Source: Bacteroidota bacterium (GTDB lineage Bacteria > Bacteroidota > Ignavibacteria > Ignavibacteriales > Ignavibacteriaceae). Taken from it: DNA of 33,630 nucleotides. The translations under genes and the position numbers were made by a program. Positions 25,277 to 33,630 of this stretch are shown here, in pieces; position 1 is the first letter of the stretch; each line of letters starts with the position of its first letter. A model generated the notes under the pieces. The model was not told the DNA's origin and did no database searches. It saw only the letters and a program-made list of their open reading frames with translations. The DNA lies in assembly GCA_022708025.1 (NCBI GenBank), contig JAKIZM010000041.1:1-33630 (forward strand), given 5' to 3'.

Positions 25277-27382
25277 TTAATCCTTTGAATCAACAATTAT
25301 AAAATCTAATTCTGATCTTTCTTCATCAACACGAATAAGTCTGACATTAACCTTATCACCTAAACGATATTGTTTCTTTGTTCTCTTTCCAATTATAGCA
25401 TATTTTTTTTCATCGTGTTCATAGTAATCATCATCTAAATCACGTAATCTTACTAATCCTTCAGCAAGTATATCTGTAAGTTTAACAAAAATTCCAAAAT
25501 TAATTATACCAGAAATTATTGCTGAAAATTCATTTCCCAGATGATTTTTAAGATATTCAATCTGCTTTATTTTAGTACTTAATCGTTCCGCTTCTACAGC
25601 ATTTCTTTCCGTTGCAGATATATTGTCGCAAATTTCTTCCAATTGTTCAAGTGAATAAATTTCTCCCCTTTTATTATTAAGATAATAAAACAACAATCTA
25701 TGCACAATCAAATCACTGTACCGTCTTATTGGCGAGGTAAAATGAGTGTAGTACTTAAATCCAAGTCCATAGTGTCCAATGTTCTGTGTTGAATAAACAG
25801 CTTTTGCCATCGAACGAATTGCCAACTCATTAATCAGTGCTTCCTCTTCTTTACTTTTTACCTGATTTAATAAATTCTGGAAGCTTGCTGATTTAGACGA
25901 GGAATCCGGATCGAATGAATATCCCAGTGTTTTTACAAATCTCGAAAACTCAATTATTTTTTCCTTATCGGGTAAATCGTGAACCCGATAAACAAATGGC
26001 TTAACTGGTCCCGTTTTGCCGGAAGAAATATGGCAAGCAACTATTCTATTAGCCAGCAGCATAAACTCTTCAATAAGCATATTACTTTCCTGAGTTTTCT
26101 TGATTGCAATACTAACTGGCATTCCATTTTCATCAAGTTCAAATTTTACTTCGGGAGAAATAAAATCAAACGAACCCTCACGCATTCTTTTCTTTCTGAG
26201 TATCTGCGCAATCTTATTAAGCAAAAGTAAATCCTCAGAAAAAGCACCATTACCTTGTTCAATAATTTTTTGTGCTTCTTCGTAAGTAAATCTTCTCTTA
26301 CTATTAATTATAGTTCTGTCAATTTTATAATCAACAACTTTTCCTCTTAGCGTTATCTGAACTATTACAGAGTAAGTAAGACGATCTTCATTCGGAATCA
26401 GTGAACAGATCTGATTAGATAATTTTTCAGGCAGCATTGGAATTACTTTACCAACAAAATAAACACTGTTTCCTCTTGAGTTTGATTCCTGATCAAGTGC
26501 AGAACCCTTTTTTACATAGTAAGAAACATCTGCGATATGAATTCCGATTGAGTAATTCCCATTTTCCAATTTTTCAACTGATAATGCATCATCAAAATCT
26601 TTAGCATCATCAGGATCAATAGTAAAAACATTTTTATCGCGGTAATCAATTCTATTATTGATTTCATCTTCAGAAATATTACCTAATATTTTATCAGCTT
26701 CTGTTAATACTGATTTAGGAAATTTATATCTCAAATTAAATTCTCTTGAGAGAGAAAGAATCTCAGCATCAACGGAACCAGCCTTTCCATAAACTTCAAT
26801 TATTTCCCCTTCAGGATTAAGCATAGAACTATCCCAGGATAAATTTCCGACAACAACTTTATCTCCTGTTTTAGCACCGCTAAGATGTGTTTTATTGATA
26901 TAAATATCCCTTTGAATATTTGGATCATCGGGTGAAATGAAGTAAAAGGAATTGGATTTTTTTAATTTGCCAACATATTCTTTTCGTTTTCTTTTAATGA
27001 CCTTTATAATTTGTCCTTCAAGGTTTTTCCCTTTTTGTTTGGCAAATAATTCAACTTCAACTATATCACCATCAAGTGCAGCACCTAAATTTCCTGATGA
27101 AATAAAAATATCATTAATATTTTCATTGTTGATTATAACAAATCCATAACCATTTTTATTCATCTCTAATCTGCCGGTAAGCTTATTGGTTGATGGCATT
27201 TTATTAAGCTGATATCGTTTACCTGTTCTTATTAAAAAACCTTCTTCTTCAAGCTTATGTAATGCGGCTTTCAGAGATGCGTATTCATGTTCGGAAGTAA
27301 AACCGAGTTTTTTTGATATGTCTTTTGATTTATATCCCCTGCCCTGATTGCGATTAAAAAACGCCTTTAATTCTTTTTTCAT
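25277..27382 (-). CDS. rnr: Ribonuclease R
   Basis: This 701-residue 3'-5' exoribonuclease of the RNB family degrades structured RNA. The N-terminal winged helix (about 1-60) and cold-shock-like OB domains are followed by the RNB catalytic domain (about 245-560), with metal-binding Asp256, Asp262, Asp264 and Asp265 in DPDDAKDFDDA. A C-terminal S1 domain (about 615-697, SAIISGIINFGIFV) follows. The N-terminal helix and the S1 domain favour RNase R over RNase II. The ATG overlaps the stop of the tamB-like gene (TAATG), and the barrel fusion gene starts two bases after its stop. Confidence 0.95.
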   Translation of the reverse strand: MKKELKAFFNRNQGRGYKSKDISKKLGFTSEHEYASLKAALHKLEEEGFLIRTGKRYQLNKMPSTNKLTGRLEMNKNGYGFVIINNENINDIFISSGNLGAALDGDIVEVELFAKQKGKNLEGQIIKVIKRKRKEYVGKLKKSNSFYFISPDDPNIQRDIYINKTHLSGAKTGDKVVVGNLSWDSSMLNPEGEIIEVYGKAGSVDAEILSLSREFNLRYKFPKSVLTEADKILGNISEDEINNRIDYRDKNVFTIDPDDAKDFDDALSVEKLENGNYSIGIHIADVSYYVKKGSALDQESNSRGNSVYFVGKVIPMLPEKLSNQICSLIPNEDRLTYSVIVQITLRGKVVDYKIDRTIINSKRRFTYEEAQKIIEQGNGAFSEDLLLLNKIAQILRKKRMREGSFDFISPEVKFELDENGMPVSIAIKKTQESNMLIEEFMLLANRIVACHISSGKTGPVKPFVYRVHDLPDKEKIIEFSRFVKTLGYSFDPDSSSKSASFQNLLNQVKSKEEEALINELAIRSMAKAVYSTQNIGHYGLGFKYYTHFTSPIRRYSDLIVHRLLFYYLNNKRGEIYSLEQLEEICDNISATERNAVEAERLSTKIKQIEYLKNHLGNEFSAIISGIINFGIFVKLTDILAEGLVRLRDLDDDYYEHDEKKYAIIGKRTKKQYRLGDKVNVRLIRVDEERSELDFIIVDSKD

Positions 27383-30300
27383 TAAAATTCAAAATTATAT
27401 TTTAATCCGCCTTCAAAGAATAAAGGATTATTAAATGAAGATGATTCATTTTCAGATTCTTTTCTCTCAAGACGCAGTTGAAATCTTTGAGTTAATGGAT
27501 ATTCAAGTCTGATATTTGCACGGCTAAGATCCTGAAGCACTTCGGTTGATCCTCCGATTTCATAACGAAGATTGCCGGCTCTTCCAATTAAATTGAATTT
27601 TGTTTCTGTGGCAGTTTGTCTCAATTGAAAATCTTTGACATAATCGCTGAAATACTGATTCAGCACACTTCCAATTAATGAGCCTGCAAGGGAGGTTGCT
27701 GTTGATGCAAACAGATTCTTATCTTGTTCTGTAACGTTTTCATCGTTTGGAAATTTACCTTGCAAAATAAAAAACATTGCATCAGTAACATTTTTGCTTG
27801 GATCTTTTTTGTCCTCATCAATATTCTGTCTGCCCATATAAACTCCAACATTATCTTCATCAGCGATAAAGTTTTTATTCAGTTCACTCAACGGACCTTT
27901 TAATTTTATTTTAACAGCAACTTCCTGTTCAGTTTGCCCGGTAGTGCTGCCTGGCGGAGTGTAGTAATCTTTATAAGTTGAAGTTATATTGACTATCGGA
28001 TCATCAATCTTATCAAATTTAATATTTCCGGTAGCATTAAATGATTTAATAAAGCTTAGAGATGATCCCGGTAAAAGAGTAAGTTCACCGCCGGATTTTT
28101 GTTTTCCATCAATTGACTGCAGAAAGAAATCACCGCCGAGTAATACTAAAAGTTTCTGATCAAGTTCTTTGGATAATAACACTACTACCTCTGCTTCATT
28201 TACCAGTTTAATATCAATAGTATAATTAAATTTTGTTGAAGCTACTGTATTGTTGTTAATACTGTCTTTTTTAATACGCGCAGAAATGATACTATCAAGT
28301 TCAGACTCAAGCAGATCACGGACAATATCTTTTTCTTCGTATCTATAAATAAATCCTGCTGAACTTGAATAAGCAGAACTGCTTAACGGAACAATTAAAT
28401 CGGCAACTGTAACATCAATCGGTAAATTCAGATATGAATTATTTTTATTTGCAGAATATGTAATTGCATCTCTGATTCTGAGTGCAACATCCCCATAAAC
28501 AATAGGGCTTGCAGTTTTAGAAATCTGATCCAGCACTTTAAGATCGCCTGCAATAGCCAGATAAGTTGAATCAAGTTTAAATTCTTTTAATTTAACAAAT
28601 CCGCTTCCTGTTAAAGTGCCGCCGTTCTTTGTTCCGGGAGCATTTTTCAATTCAATTTTTTCAATTGTAACATCTTCATCATCAATCCAAACCTTTGTCT
28701 GCAGATCATAATCAAGATTATTATTCGTTACTTTAAATGATGCATCATTAATACTGAAATATCCTATTGCAATCGGCTGTGACAATGTTCCTGATAAATC
28801 AATTTCGGTTTCCAGTTTGCCTTTTTTAAATTGAACAAAAGGAATAATATCTTTTAATGAACTTAGATCAAATTCATCTGATTCAATTGAAAGACTGATC
28901 GATCTTTCAGCTCTGTCAACACTATCTGATGAAGCAGAGAGTGTTAATGGTATATATCCGTTTATAGAAAGTGCAGGATCATTAAAATTAAGAGTTGAAT
29001 CAAGAAGCCTGATATCAGTATTTAACGAATTATTACTATAATCAAACACCGAAAAGAGTGATCCGAAATTACTATTACCGTAAGTAATGTTTTCTACAGA
29101 AGCATTAATTTTAAAAAGGGGATCGGATAAATTACCCGTAAGTGATCCTGAAAAATTAATATCAGATTTAATTTTCCGCTCTGGTTTTCTGGCTAACAAA
29201 CCTTCTATGATTTTTTCACCTTTAAGAGATTTTAAAGTAATATCTGCTTCGTGATATCCTTCAAATCCCGTTTCACCGGATATTTTGAATTCGCCCCCAG
29301 CTATATCTAAAAGGAATCTATCAAATGAAATTGCTTTGTTATCGTATGCAAGCTGTATGTTTCCGCTGTTTTTAATTTCCAATGCATTAAAGATTATTTG
29401 TAATGCCGGTATATCCAGTATTAATCTTCGATCATCAACTTTAACATCGGCAGATAAATCTGCTTTTAAGTTTTTTTCGAAATCCATTTTTATTCTGGAA
29501 GTCATCTTGTTATTATCAATATCCAGTTCCGCATTAAGATCATATAAGTTACTGCCTGCATAAATACGATCTGAGGTTAACTTCAAGCCAGCATTCAATA
29601 AGTCCTGATCGTTAGAGTTTATCCTGTTACTTAAAACAAAATCCAAAGAGGTGTTAATTAAAAAATAAACATCTGTGTTATTCCAGAACTTAACATATCC
29701 AAAATCAGAATCCATATCTAATGAAAGCTGTTCATCTTTACTGCTCATCTTACCGCTCACCAAGCCATCCAGTTCCAAAGTATTTTTACCGAAAGCTATT
29801 TTTACAGATTCTTTAAAATCCAGAAGATATGTAAAAGCAAAGTCCTGTAGTTTCTCATTTAATCCATTCTCAACTAAAATATTCTGTTGTGAACTAACTG
29901 AGTCATTATTAAAAACACTCAAGTATCTTTCTGTAATATTTTTATTTAAAATTTCTGCTTCCTGTGCAAAAACACTCCCAAGGGTTGTTAATTTAAAATT
30001 ACCATTAATAGTAAAATCAGCTATATCGGATATAAGATTAATAATTTTATTTCCATTATCATTTCTTCTTACATCAAGGATTAATCGTGTGCTATCAATA
30101 TTAAAATCCGAAAACTTTGTATCCTGAATATCCGTAACTAAAAATAAATCAATGCTATCAGGATCAAAGCCCTGTCCACTCAAATCAAATGAAAGATTGA
30201 TAGCTGATTCAAATGATGGATCGTTAAGGAGTCGGGCAAGATTAATTTCATTTAATTTGCCTTTAACTTCATAAGAAGGATCATCAGGATTGGTAAAATC

Positions 30301-31872
30301 TACATTAGCATTTAATAGTGCTGAAGTAGAATCACCACTGAAATAAATTGAAGAATTTATTACTCCATTTTCGGCTTTTGAATTAATTTTCAGATCCCGT
30401 AAAAAGCTTCCTCCAAATACTGATGAACCTGCATCAAGAGCTAATTCCATATTCATTTTGTTTGGATCGAAACCTGCTCCGCTTATTGTTATCTGTGAAT
30501 TAACATTTGTAGGAATGGAAATGAAGGAAGATAAATCAAGTTTTGATGTTTTTAATTTAATATCGTATAACATATCTGCAGGTCTCAGATCTAACTTTGC
30601 ATCGCCTGACAGATTACCCAAGTCAGTTCTGAGTGCAAACTTAGAATCAAAATTTAACGGACCTCCCTTATAACTTAAAGTATCAAATTTAACAACACCG
30701 AGCATTGTATATTCAGGTAAGTCCAAACCTGCAAGAAGCTTATTTGGATCAGCAGGATCCAGGTATGAATCATTTAAGCTTACATCAAAAAACATATTGT
30801 CAAAATCAAGAAGATTTTTAAGATTTGCTTTTCCCAATAACCTGGTATTGTTATAAAGGACCTCCATATATTTAATTTGTAAATCACTTAATGTACCTGA
30901 TGCTTCAATTTGTGCTGCAATAGAACCCTTAAGCATATCCATCGGAGGAACAAACGTCGAGATATCAGCAAAATTTAAATTTGATGCATCAAGACTTATC
31001 CTGACTGGTGCTTCGGCTAATGTTTTAGTTGAAAAATTATTCAGAAAATCCACACCTAAAACTGCTGCATTAATTTCAACATCGGATTCATCAGTTTTCA
31101 AACGAAGTTTATTTATACCCGCAAGATTCGGAGTTATTAAAAATGTTCCTGAAAAACTTTTCAATTGAAAAACAGTAAAGTTTGGTGAGAAAGAAAAATC
31201 ATCTATTGTTAATCTGTAATTGTATTTATTCAAATCAGCAAAAGCATTCAGTTTCAGGTTCAGGTCTTTAATTCTCAGATCGTTTGTATTGATATCCGGA
31301 TAAGATTCAGTACTACCGATTTTATCAAATTTCTGCAAAGAAAAATCCACATTGGTAAGAGCAAAATCTGCTACTTCAATTGTAAAGGGAAACTCCGATG
31401 TCGTTGTATCTTCAGGTTCATCAGAAGAAGGAAACATTTTTAGAAGATTTAATTGACCATCTTCTTCTTCGATTAATTTTATACGTGCATCTTTCAGTTC
31501 AAATTTTCTTACGTAAATATTTTTAAACAAAATTTTAAGCGGACTGGTTCTGAGTTCTATTTTACCGGCTGAAACCACCGTATCATTTTGTAGAGTAGAT
31601 AATGTCGTGTTTTTAATTATCAGCGATGTAAATATCGTTCCTTCAATTTCCCCGATTGAAAGTTTACCGTTTATTTCATCATTAACTGTTTCAACCACAA
31701 AATCACGAAGCCAGCTTTTAAAGAAAGAAGTTTGAGAAACTCCAAAGAAGAGCATCAACAGCATAAAGATAAACAAAAAGGTAAAGATGAAAATGTTTAC
31801 GCCGTAACGTAAAGCCTTTCTGCCTTTACCGATTATTCTGGTTTCTTTTTCTTGTGACTTTTCTTTTTTCAC
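27382..31872 (-). CDS. tamB: TamB-like translocation/assembly module protein
   Basis: This 1496-residue protein has a short basic cytoplasmic end, one membrane anchor (about 24-44), and a very long repetitive beta region expected to form a groove spanning the periplasm. The TamB/DUF490 domain occupies about residues 1100-1496 and ends GLKYNFEF. TamB proteins carry phospholipids and/or help insert outer-membrane proteins with a barrel partner (TamA, or TamL/BamA-like in Bacteroidota). The start is GTG with no clear ribosome site, five bases after hldC; translation is probably coupled. The stop overlaps the RNase R start. A fused Omp85 barrel lies two genes on. Confidence 0.92.
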   Translation of the reverse strand: MKKEKSQEKETRIIGKGRKALRYGVNIFIFTFLFIFMLLMLFFGVSQTSFFKSWLRDFVVETVNDEINGKLSIGEIEGTIFTSLIIKNTTLSTLQNDTVVSAGKIELRTSPLKILFKNIYVRKFELKDARIKLIEEEDGQLNLLKMFPSSDEPEDTTTSEFPFTIEVADFALTNVDFSLQKFDKIGSTESYPDINTNDLRIKDLNLKLNAFADLNKYNYRLTIDDFSFSPNFTVFQLKSFSGTFLITPNLAGINKLRLKTDESDVEINAAVLGVDFLNNFSTKTLAEAPVRISLDASNLNFADISTFVPPMDMLKGSIAAQIEASGTLSDLQIKYMEVLYNNTRLLGKANLKNLLDFDNMFFDVSLNDSYLDPADPNKLLAGLDLPEYTMLGVVKFDTLSYKGGPLNFDSKFALRTDLGNLSGDAKLDLRPADMLYDIKLKTSKLDLSSFISIPTNVNSQITISGAGFDPNKMNMELALDAGSSVFGGSFLRDLKINSKAENGVINSSIYFSGDSTSALLNANVDFTNPDDPSYEVKGKLNEINLARLLNDPSFESAINLSFDLSGQGFDPDSIDLFLVTDIQDTKFSDFNIDSTRLILDVRRNDNGNKIINLISDIADFTINGNFKLTTLGSVFAQEAEILNKNITERYLSVFNNDSVSSQQNILVENGLNEKLQDFAFTYLLDFKESVKIAFGKNTLELDGLVSGKMSSKDEQLSLDMDSDFGYVKFWNNTDVYFLINTSLDFVLSNRINSNDQDLLNAGLKLTSDRIYAGSNLYDLNAELDIDNNKMTSRIKMDFEKNLKADLSADVKVDDRRLILDIPALQIIFNALEIKNSGNIQLAYDNKAISFDRFLLDIAGGEFKISGETGFEGYHEADITLKSLKGEKIIEGLLARKPERKIKSDINFSGSLTGNLSDPLFKINASVENITYGNSNFGSLFSVFDYSNNSLNTDIRLLDSTLNFNDPALSINGYIPLTLSASSDSVDRAERSISLSIESDEFDLSSLKDIIPFVQFKKGKLETEIDLSGTLSQPIAIGYFSINDASFKVTNNNLDYDLQTKVWIDDEDVTIEKIELKNAPGTKNGGTLTGSGFVKLKEFKLDSTYLAIAGDLKVLDQISKTASPIVYGDVALRIRDAITYSANKNNSYLNLPIDVTVADLIVPLSSSAYSSSAGFIYRYEEKDIVRDLLESELDSIISARIKKDSINNNTVASTKFNYTIDIKLVNEAEVVVLLSKELDQKLLVLLGGDFFLQSIDGKQKSGGELTLLPGSSLSFIKSFNATGNIKFDKIDDPIVNITSTYKDYYTPPGSTTGQTEQEVAVKIKLKGPLSELNKNFIADEDNVGVYMGRQNIDEDKKDPSKNVTDAMFFILQGKFPNDENVTEQDKNLFASTATSLAGSLIGSVLNQYFSDYVKDFQLRQTATETKFNLIGRAGNLRYEIGGSTEVLQDLSRANIRLEYPLTQRFQLRLERKESENESSSFNNPLFFEGGLKYNFEF

Positions 31873-31877
31873 TGGTC

Positions 31878-32351
31878 TTAAAAGCGCTCTTTTATAAGTT
31901 GAATAATTTTAGAAGTAGATTGATCATTCACAAATTTGATTGTTTTAACTTCACCTCCGTTTGCCTCTACTATATCTCTGCCAACAATTTTATCGATCGA
32001 CCAATCTGCACCTTTTACCAGTATATCAGGAATTAATTCATTAATAATTTCTGCAGGAGTATCTTCTTCAAAAAAAGTTACATAATCCACAGGCTTAAGA
32101 TTTGAAACTATAAATGCTCTTTCTTCCTGTTTTAATATTGGTCTTTTTTCTCCCTTAATTCGTTTTATCGATTGATCTGTATTTAATGCAACAATAAGTA
32201 TATCGCCCATCTCTTTTGCTTTAACAAGATAATCAACATGTCCGGAGTGAATTAAATCGAAACAACCATTTGTAAACACAACTTTTTTATTTGAGTTTTT
32301 TAACTGAATTCTTATCTCTTTTATTTCTTTACGCGATTTGATATTACTCAT
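31878..32351 (-). CDS. hldC: D-glycero-beta-D-manno-heptose 1-phosphate adenylyltransferase
   Basis: This 157-residue cytidylyltransferase-like enzyme (RfaE domain II) adds AMP to heptose 1-phosphate to give ADP-heptose. The nucleotide-binding motif FTNGCFDLIHSGHVDYL (HxGH-type) and KGEKRPI are visible. In enteric bacteria this is fused to the kinase as HldE; here the two are separate genes with a 4-base ATGA overlap. ADP-heptose is built into the LPS inner core, so the cell probably makes heptose-bearing LPS. Confidence 0.93.
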   Translation of the reverse strand: MSNIKSRKEIKEIRIQLKNSNKKVVFTNGCFDLIHSGHVDYLVKAKEMGDILIVALNTDQSIKRIKGEKRPILKQEERAFIVSNLKPVDYVTFFEEDTPAEIINELIPDILVKGADWSIDKIVGRDIVEANGGEVKTIKFVNDQSTSKIIQLIKERF

Positions 32352-33349
32352 TTATTTTCTCTGATAATTGTATCAAACAGTTTATCAATTTCAATCGGAA
32401 CAATTCCAACTTCTTCACAAACCAATCCGCCCGCATAATTAGCAAGATAAGATGCTTCATAAATATCTGCCCCGGCTGCAAGTGCAATTGTTAATGTTGA
32501 TATAACCGTATCACCTGCACCGGATACATCTGCAACTTTTCTTGCTTTTGTTGGCATTCTCATTTCAGGTTTGTTTTTTTCAAAAACAGCAATACCGCCT
32601 TCACCCAGAGTTAATAAAACATTTTTTGCATTTAGTTTTTTTAATAATTCATTTCCGGCAAAAGAAATATCCTTATCTGTTTTTATTCTTACTCCAAGAA
32701 CATCCTCAGCTTCTTTTCTGTTTGGTTTGAATACGGTAACATTTTTGTATTCGAAAAAATTATTAAACTTTGGATCTACTGTAATTATAACACCATTCTT
32801 ATTAGCCAGCTTTATCAATTGTTTAATTAAAGAAGAAGATAAAACTCCTTTATTATAATCCTGAAGAATAATTCCATCTAAATTTTTAATAATGGAACTT
32901 ACATACTCAAATATTTTATTTTGAATATTCTTATTCAGCACTTCCTTGTTCTCTTTATCAATCCGAACAATGTGCTGGCTGTCTGCTATTACTCTTGTTT
33001 TAGTTGTTGTTGGTCTTGAATCATCTTCAATTATTCCGTTGCGATTAATCTTCTGTTCATTTAATAATGAATTAAAAACAGTACCATAACTATCATAGCC
33101 AATAACACCAACCGGTTCAGCAATGCCGCTTAAAGTAGTAATATTAAGAGCACAATTTGCTGCACCGCCAAATCTGTATAATTCATTCTCAACCTCAAGC
33201 ACAGGAACAGGTGCCTCGGGAGATATTCTTTTTACATCGCCCCAGAAATAAATATCAAGCATCATATCGCCAATTACAGCAATACGTTTACCTTTTAGGT
33301 TTTTCTTTAATTCGAGCAATCTCTTGGTAGATACCTTACTTATTTTCAT
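32348..33349 (-). CDS. hldA: D-glycero-beta-D-manno-heptose-7-phosphate kinase
   Basis: This 333-residue PfkB-family sugar kinase (RfaE domain I) phosphorylates heptose 7-phosphate at position 1 in the ADP-heptose pathway. It carries GDMMLDIYFWGDVKRISPEAP, the classic RfaE opening, the RFGGAANCALN segment, and the catalytic DVSGAGDT motif near the C terminus. It heads the minus-strand envelope operon (hldA-hldC-tamB-rnr-barrel protein) and has a -7-like box 32 bases upstream. Confidence 0.94.
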   Translation of the reverse strand: MKISKVSTKRLLELKKNLKGKRIAVIGDMMLDIYFWGDVKRISPEAPVPVLEVENELYRFGGAANCALNITTLSGIAEPVGVIGYDSYGTVFNSLLNEQKINRNGIIEDDSRPTTTKTRVIADSQHIVRIDKENKEVLNKNIQNKIFEYVSSIIKNLDGIILQDYNKGVLSSSLIKQLIKLANKNGVIITVDPKFNNFFEYKNVTVFKPNRKEAEDVLGVRIKTDKDISFAGNELLKKLNAKNVLLTLGEGGIAVFEKNKPEMRMPTKARKVADVSGAGDTVISTLTIALAAGADIYEASYLANYAGGLVCEEVGIVPIEIDKLFDTIIRENK

Positions 33350-33380
33350 TGTTAAACCAGAATAGTTAATAAATTCGGGT

Positions 33381-33388
33381 CAAAAATA
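33381..33388 (-). promoter_or_regulatory. Candidate -7 box of the hldA operon
   Basis: On the minus strand TATTTTTG fits TAnnTTTG and lies 32 bases before the hldA ATG, the same distance as before the phosphomannomutase gene. The -33 position has TTT rather than TTG, so support is partial. Confidence 0.4.
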
Positions 33389-33467
33389 ACTATAAATAAA
33401 ATGCCTAAAAAGAGGCGATAAAAGTAGCAAAACAAATAACTGGTTTTTACAGATATTATGTGGCGTG

Positions 33468-33507
33468 TTTAACAACAAACCCAATTCCTTTTTAACAACA
33501 AACCCAA
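33468..33507. repeat. Direct 17-bp repeat downstream of the T9SS gene
   Basis: TTTAACAACAAACCCAA occurs at 33468-33484 and again at 33491-33507, 23 bases apart. Each copy contains the right arm of the adjacent hairpin (33521-33530), so two alternative hairpins are possible. Confidence 0.7.
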
Positions 33508-33530
33508 CCTCTTTAAGAAATTGGGTTTGT
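33498..33530 (-). terminator. Hairpin downstream of the truncated T9SS gene
   Basis: On the minus strand ACAAACCCAA (33530 to 33521) pairs with TTGGGTTTGT (33507 to 33498), a 10-bp perfect stem; a few wobble and Watson-Crick pairs extend it inward. It lies 12 bases after the stop of the minus-strand gene ending at 33543. No proper T run follows, so it may stabilise the 3' end more than terminate. Confidence 0.5.
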
Positions 33531-33542
33531 GAAAGTAACATT

Positions 33543-33630
33543 TTACTTGAGCAGCATCATCTTCTTGGAGGAAATGTATTCGCCGGATTGTAATTTATAG
33601 ATGTAAACACCGCTTGCAAGTTTACTTGCA
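33543..33630 (-). CDS. 3' end of a T9SS cargo gene (truncated by the window)
   Basis: The last 29 codons of a gene are visible; the rest lies beyond the window. The peptide includes LASGVYIYKLQSGEYISSKK and ends in MMLLK, which closely follows the end of T9SS type A sorting domains (compare SGVYFYRLDASG and KKMILTK in the gene at 459). The protein is therefore probably a second secreted cargo. Its codons look more GC-rich than the surrounding non-coding DNA. Nothing can be said of its function. Confidence 0.75.
   Translation of the reverse strand, partial: ASKLASGVYIYKLQSGEYISSKKMMLLK

Noticed and set aside
29675..30127. 150-codon plus-strand open frame inside the tamB-like gene
   Set aside because: It lies opposite a long, well supported coding region and has no independent motif or start signal.
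1..33630. Mobile element, prophage, CRISPR array, tRNA or rRNA
   Set aside because: No transposase or integrase genes, no regularly spaced repeats, and no tRNA- or rRNA-like sequence was seen by reading; a tRNA and repeat scan could confirm this.

Overview
The window is AT-rich chromosomal DNA of housekeeping character. It most likely comes from a member of the Ignavibacteria or a close relative at the Chlorobi/Bacteroidota border. Three things support this. Genes at both ends carry type IX secretion (T9SS) C-terminal sorting signals. Several upstream regions carry a Bacteroidota-like -7 box (TAnnTTTG). Many genes nevertheless keep clear Shine-Dalgarno sequences, which most Bacteroidetes have largely lost. 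I see no insertion sequences, prophage, CRISPR array, tRNA or rRNA, and coding density is high.

Layout. (1) 459-1697: a secreted T9SS cargo protein, convergent with a family S46 dipeptidyl-peptidase (1770-3926). (2) 4089-4409: a small multi-zinc-ribbon protein, divergent from a phosphomannomutase/phosphoglucomutase (4593-5939). (3) A minus-strand pair: a class V PLP enzyme and a DUF2911 exported protein (5980-7681). (4) 7764-13529: a plus-strand operon of Lon-related protease, pyruvate kinase, an AmrS-type radical SAM enzyme and an SDR oxidoreductase. (5) A YciO-type protein (13537-14148), then rpmB (14470-14709). (6) 14780-20942: a long minus-strand translation block, prs, rplY (ctc), pth, the membrane pyrophosphatase hppA, rpsF, ssb, rpsR, rplI. 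(7) A lipoprotein (21038-21700) and an FmdB-type zinc ribbon (21797-22081). (8) 22098-33349: a tightly packed minus-strand envelope operon, hldA (rfaE1), hldC (rfaE2), a TamB-like protein, RNase R, and a 1058-residue protein. (9) 33543-33630: the 3' end of another T9SS cargo gene.

How the genes work together. Block 6 joins nucleotide precursor supply (PRPP), rescue of peptidyl-tRNA and ribosomal proteins to a pyrophosphatase that would remove the PPi made during polymer synthesis and store its energy as an ion gradient. Block 8 links ADP-heptose synthesis for LPS with an outer-membrane assembly factor (TamB) and an Omp85-type barrel.

The most unusual item is the last gene of block 8. It appears to fuse an N-terminal HExxH metallopeptidase-like domain, a TolB/WD40-like beta-propeller and a C-terminal Omp85 (BamA/TamA-like) barrel, with no recognisable POTRA domains. 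It sits two genes from tamB. This is the best candidate for a poorly described system: a protease-bearing outer-membrane assembly or secretion device that could work with TamB. That functional link is inference from architecture and gene order only.
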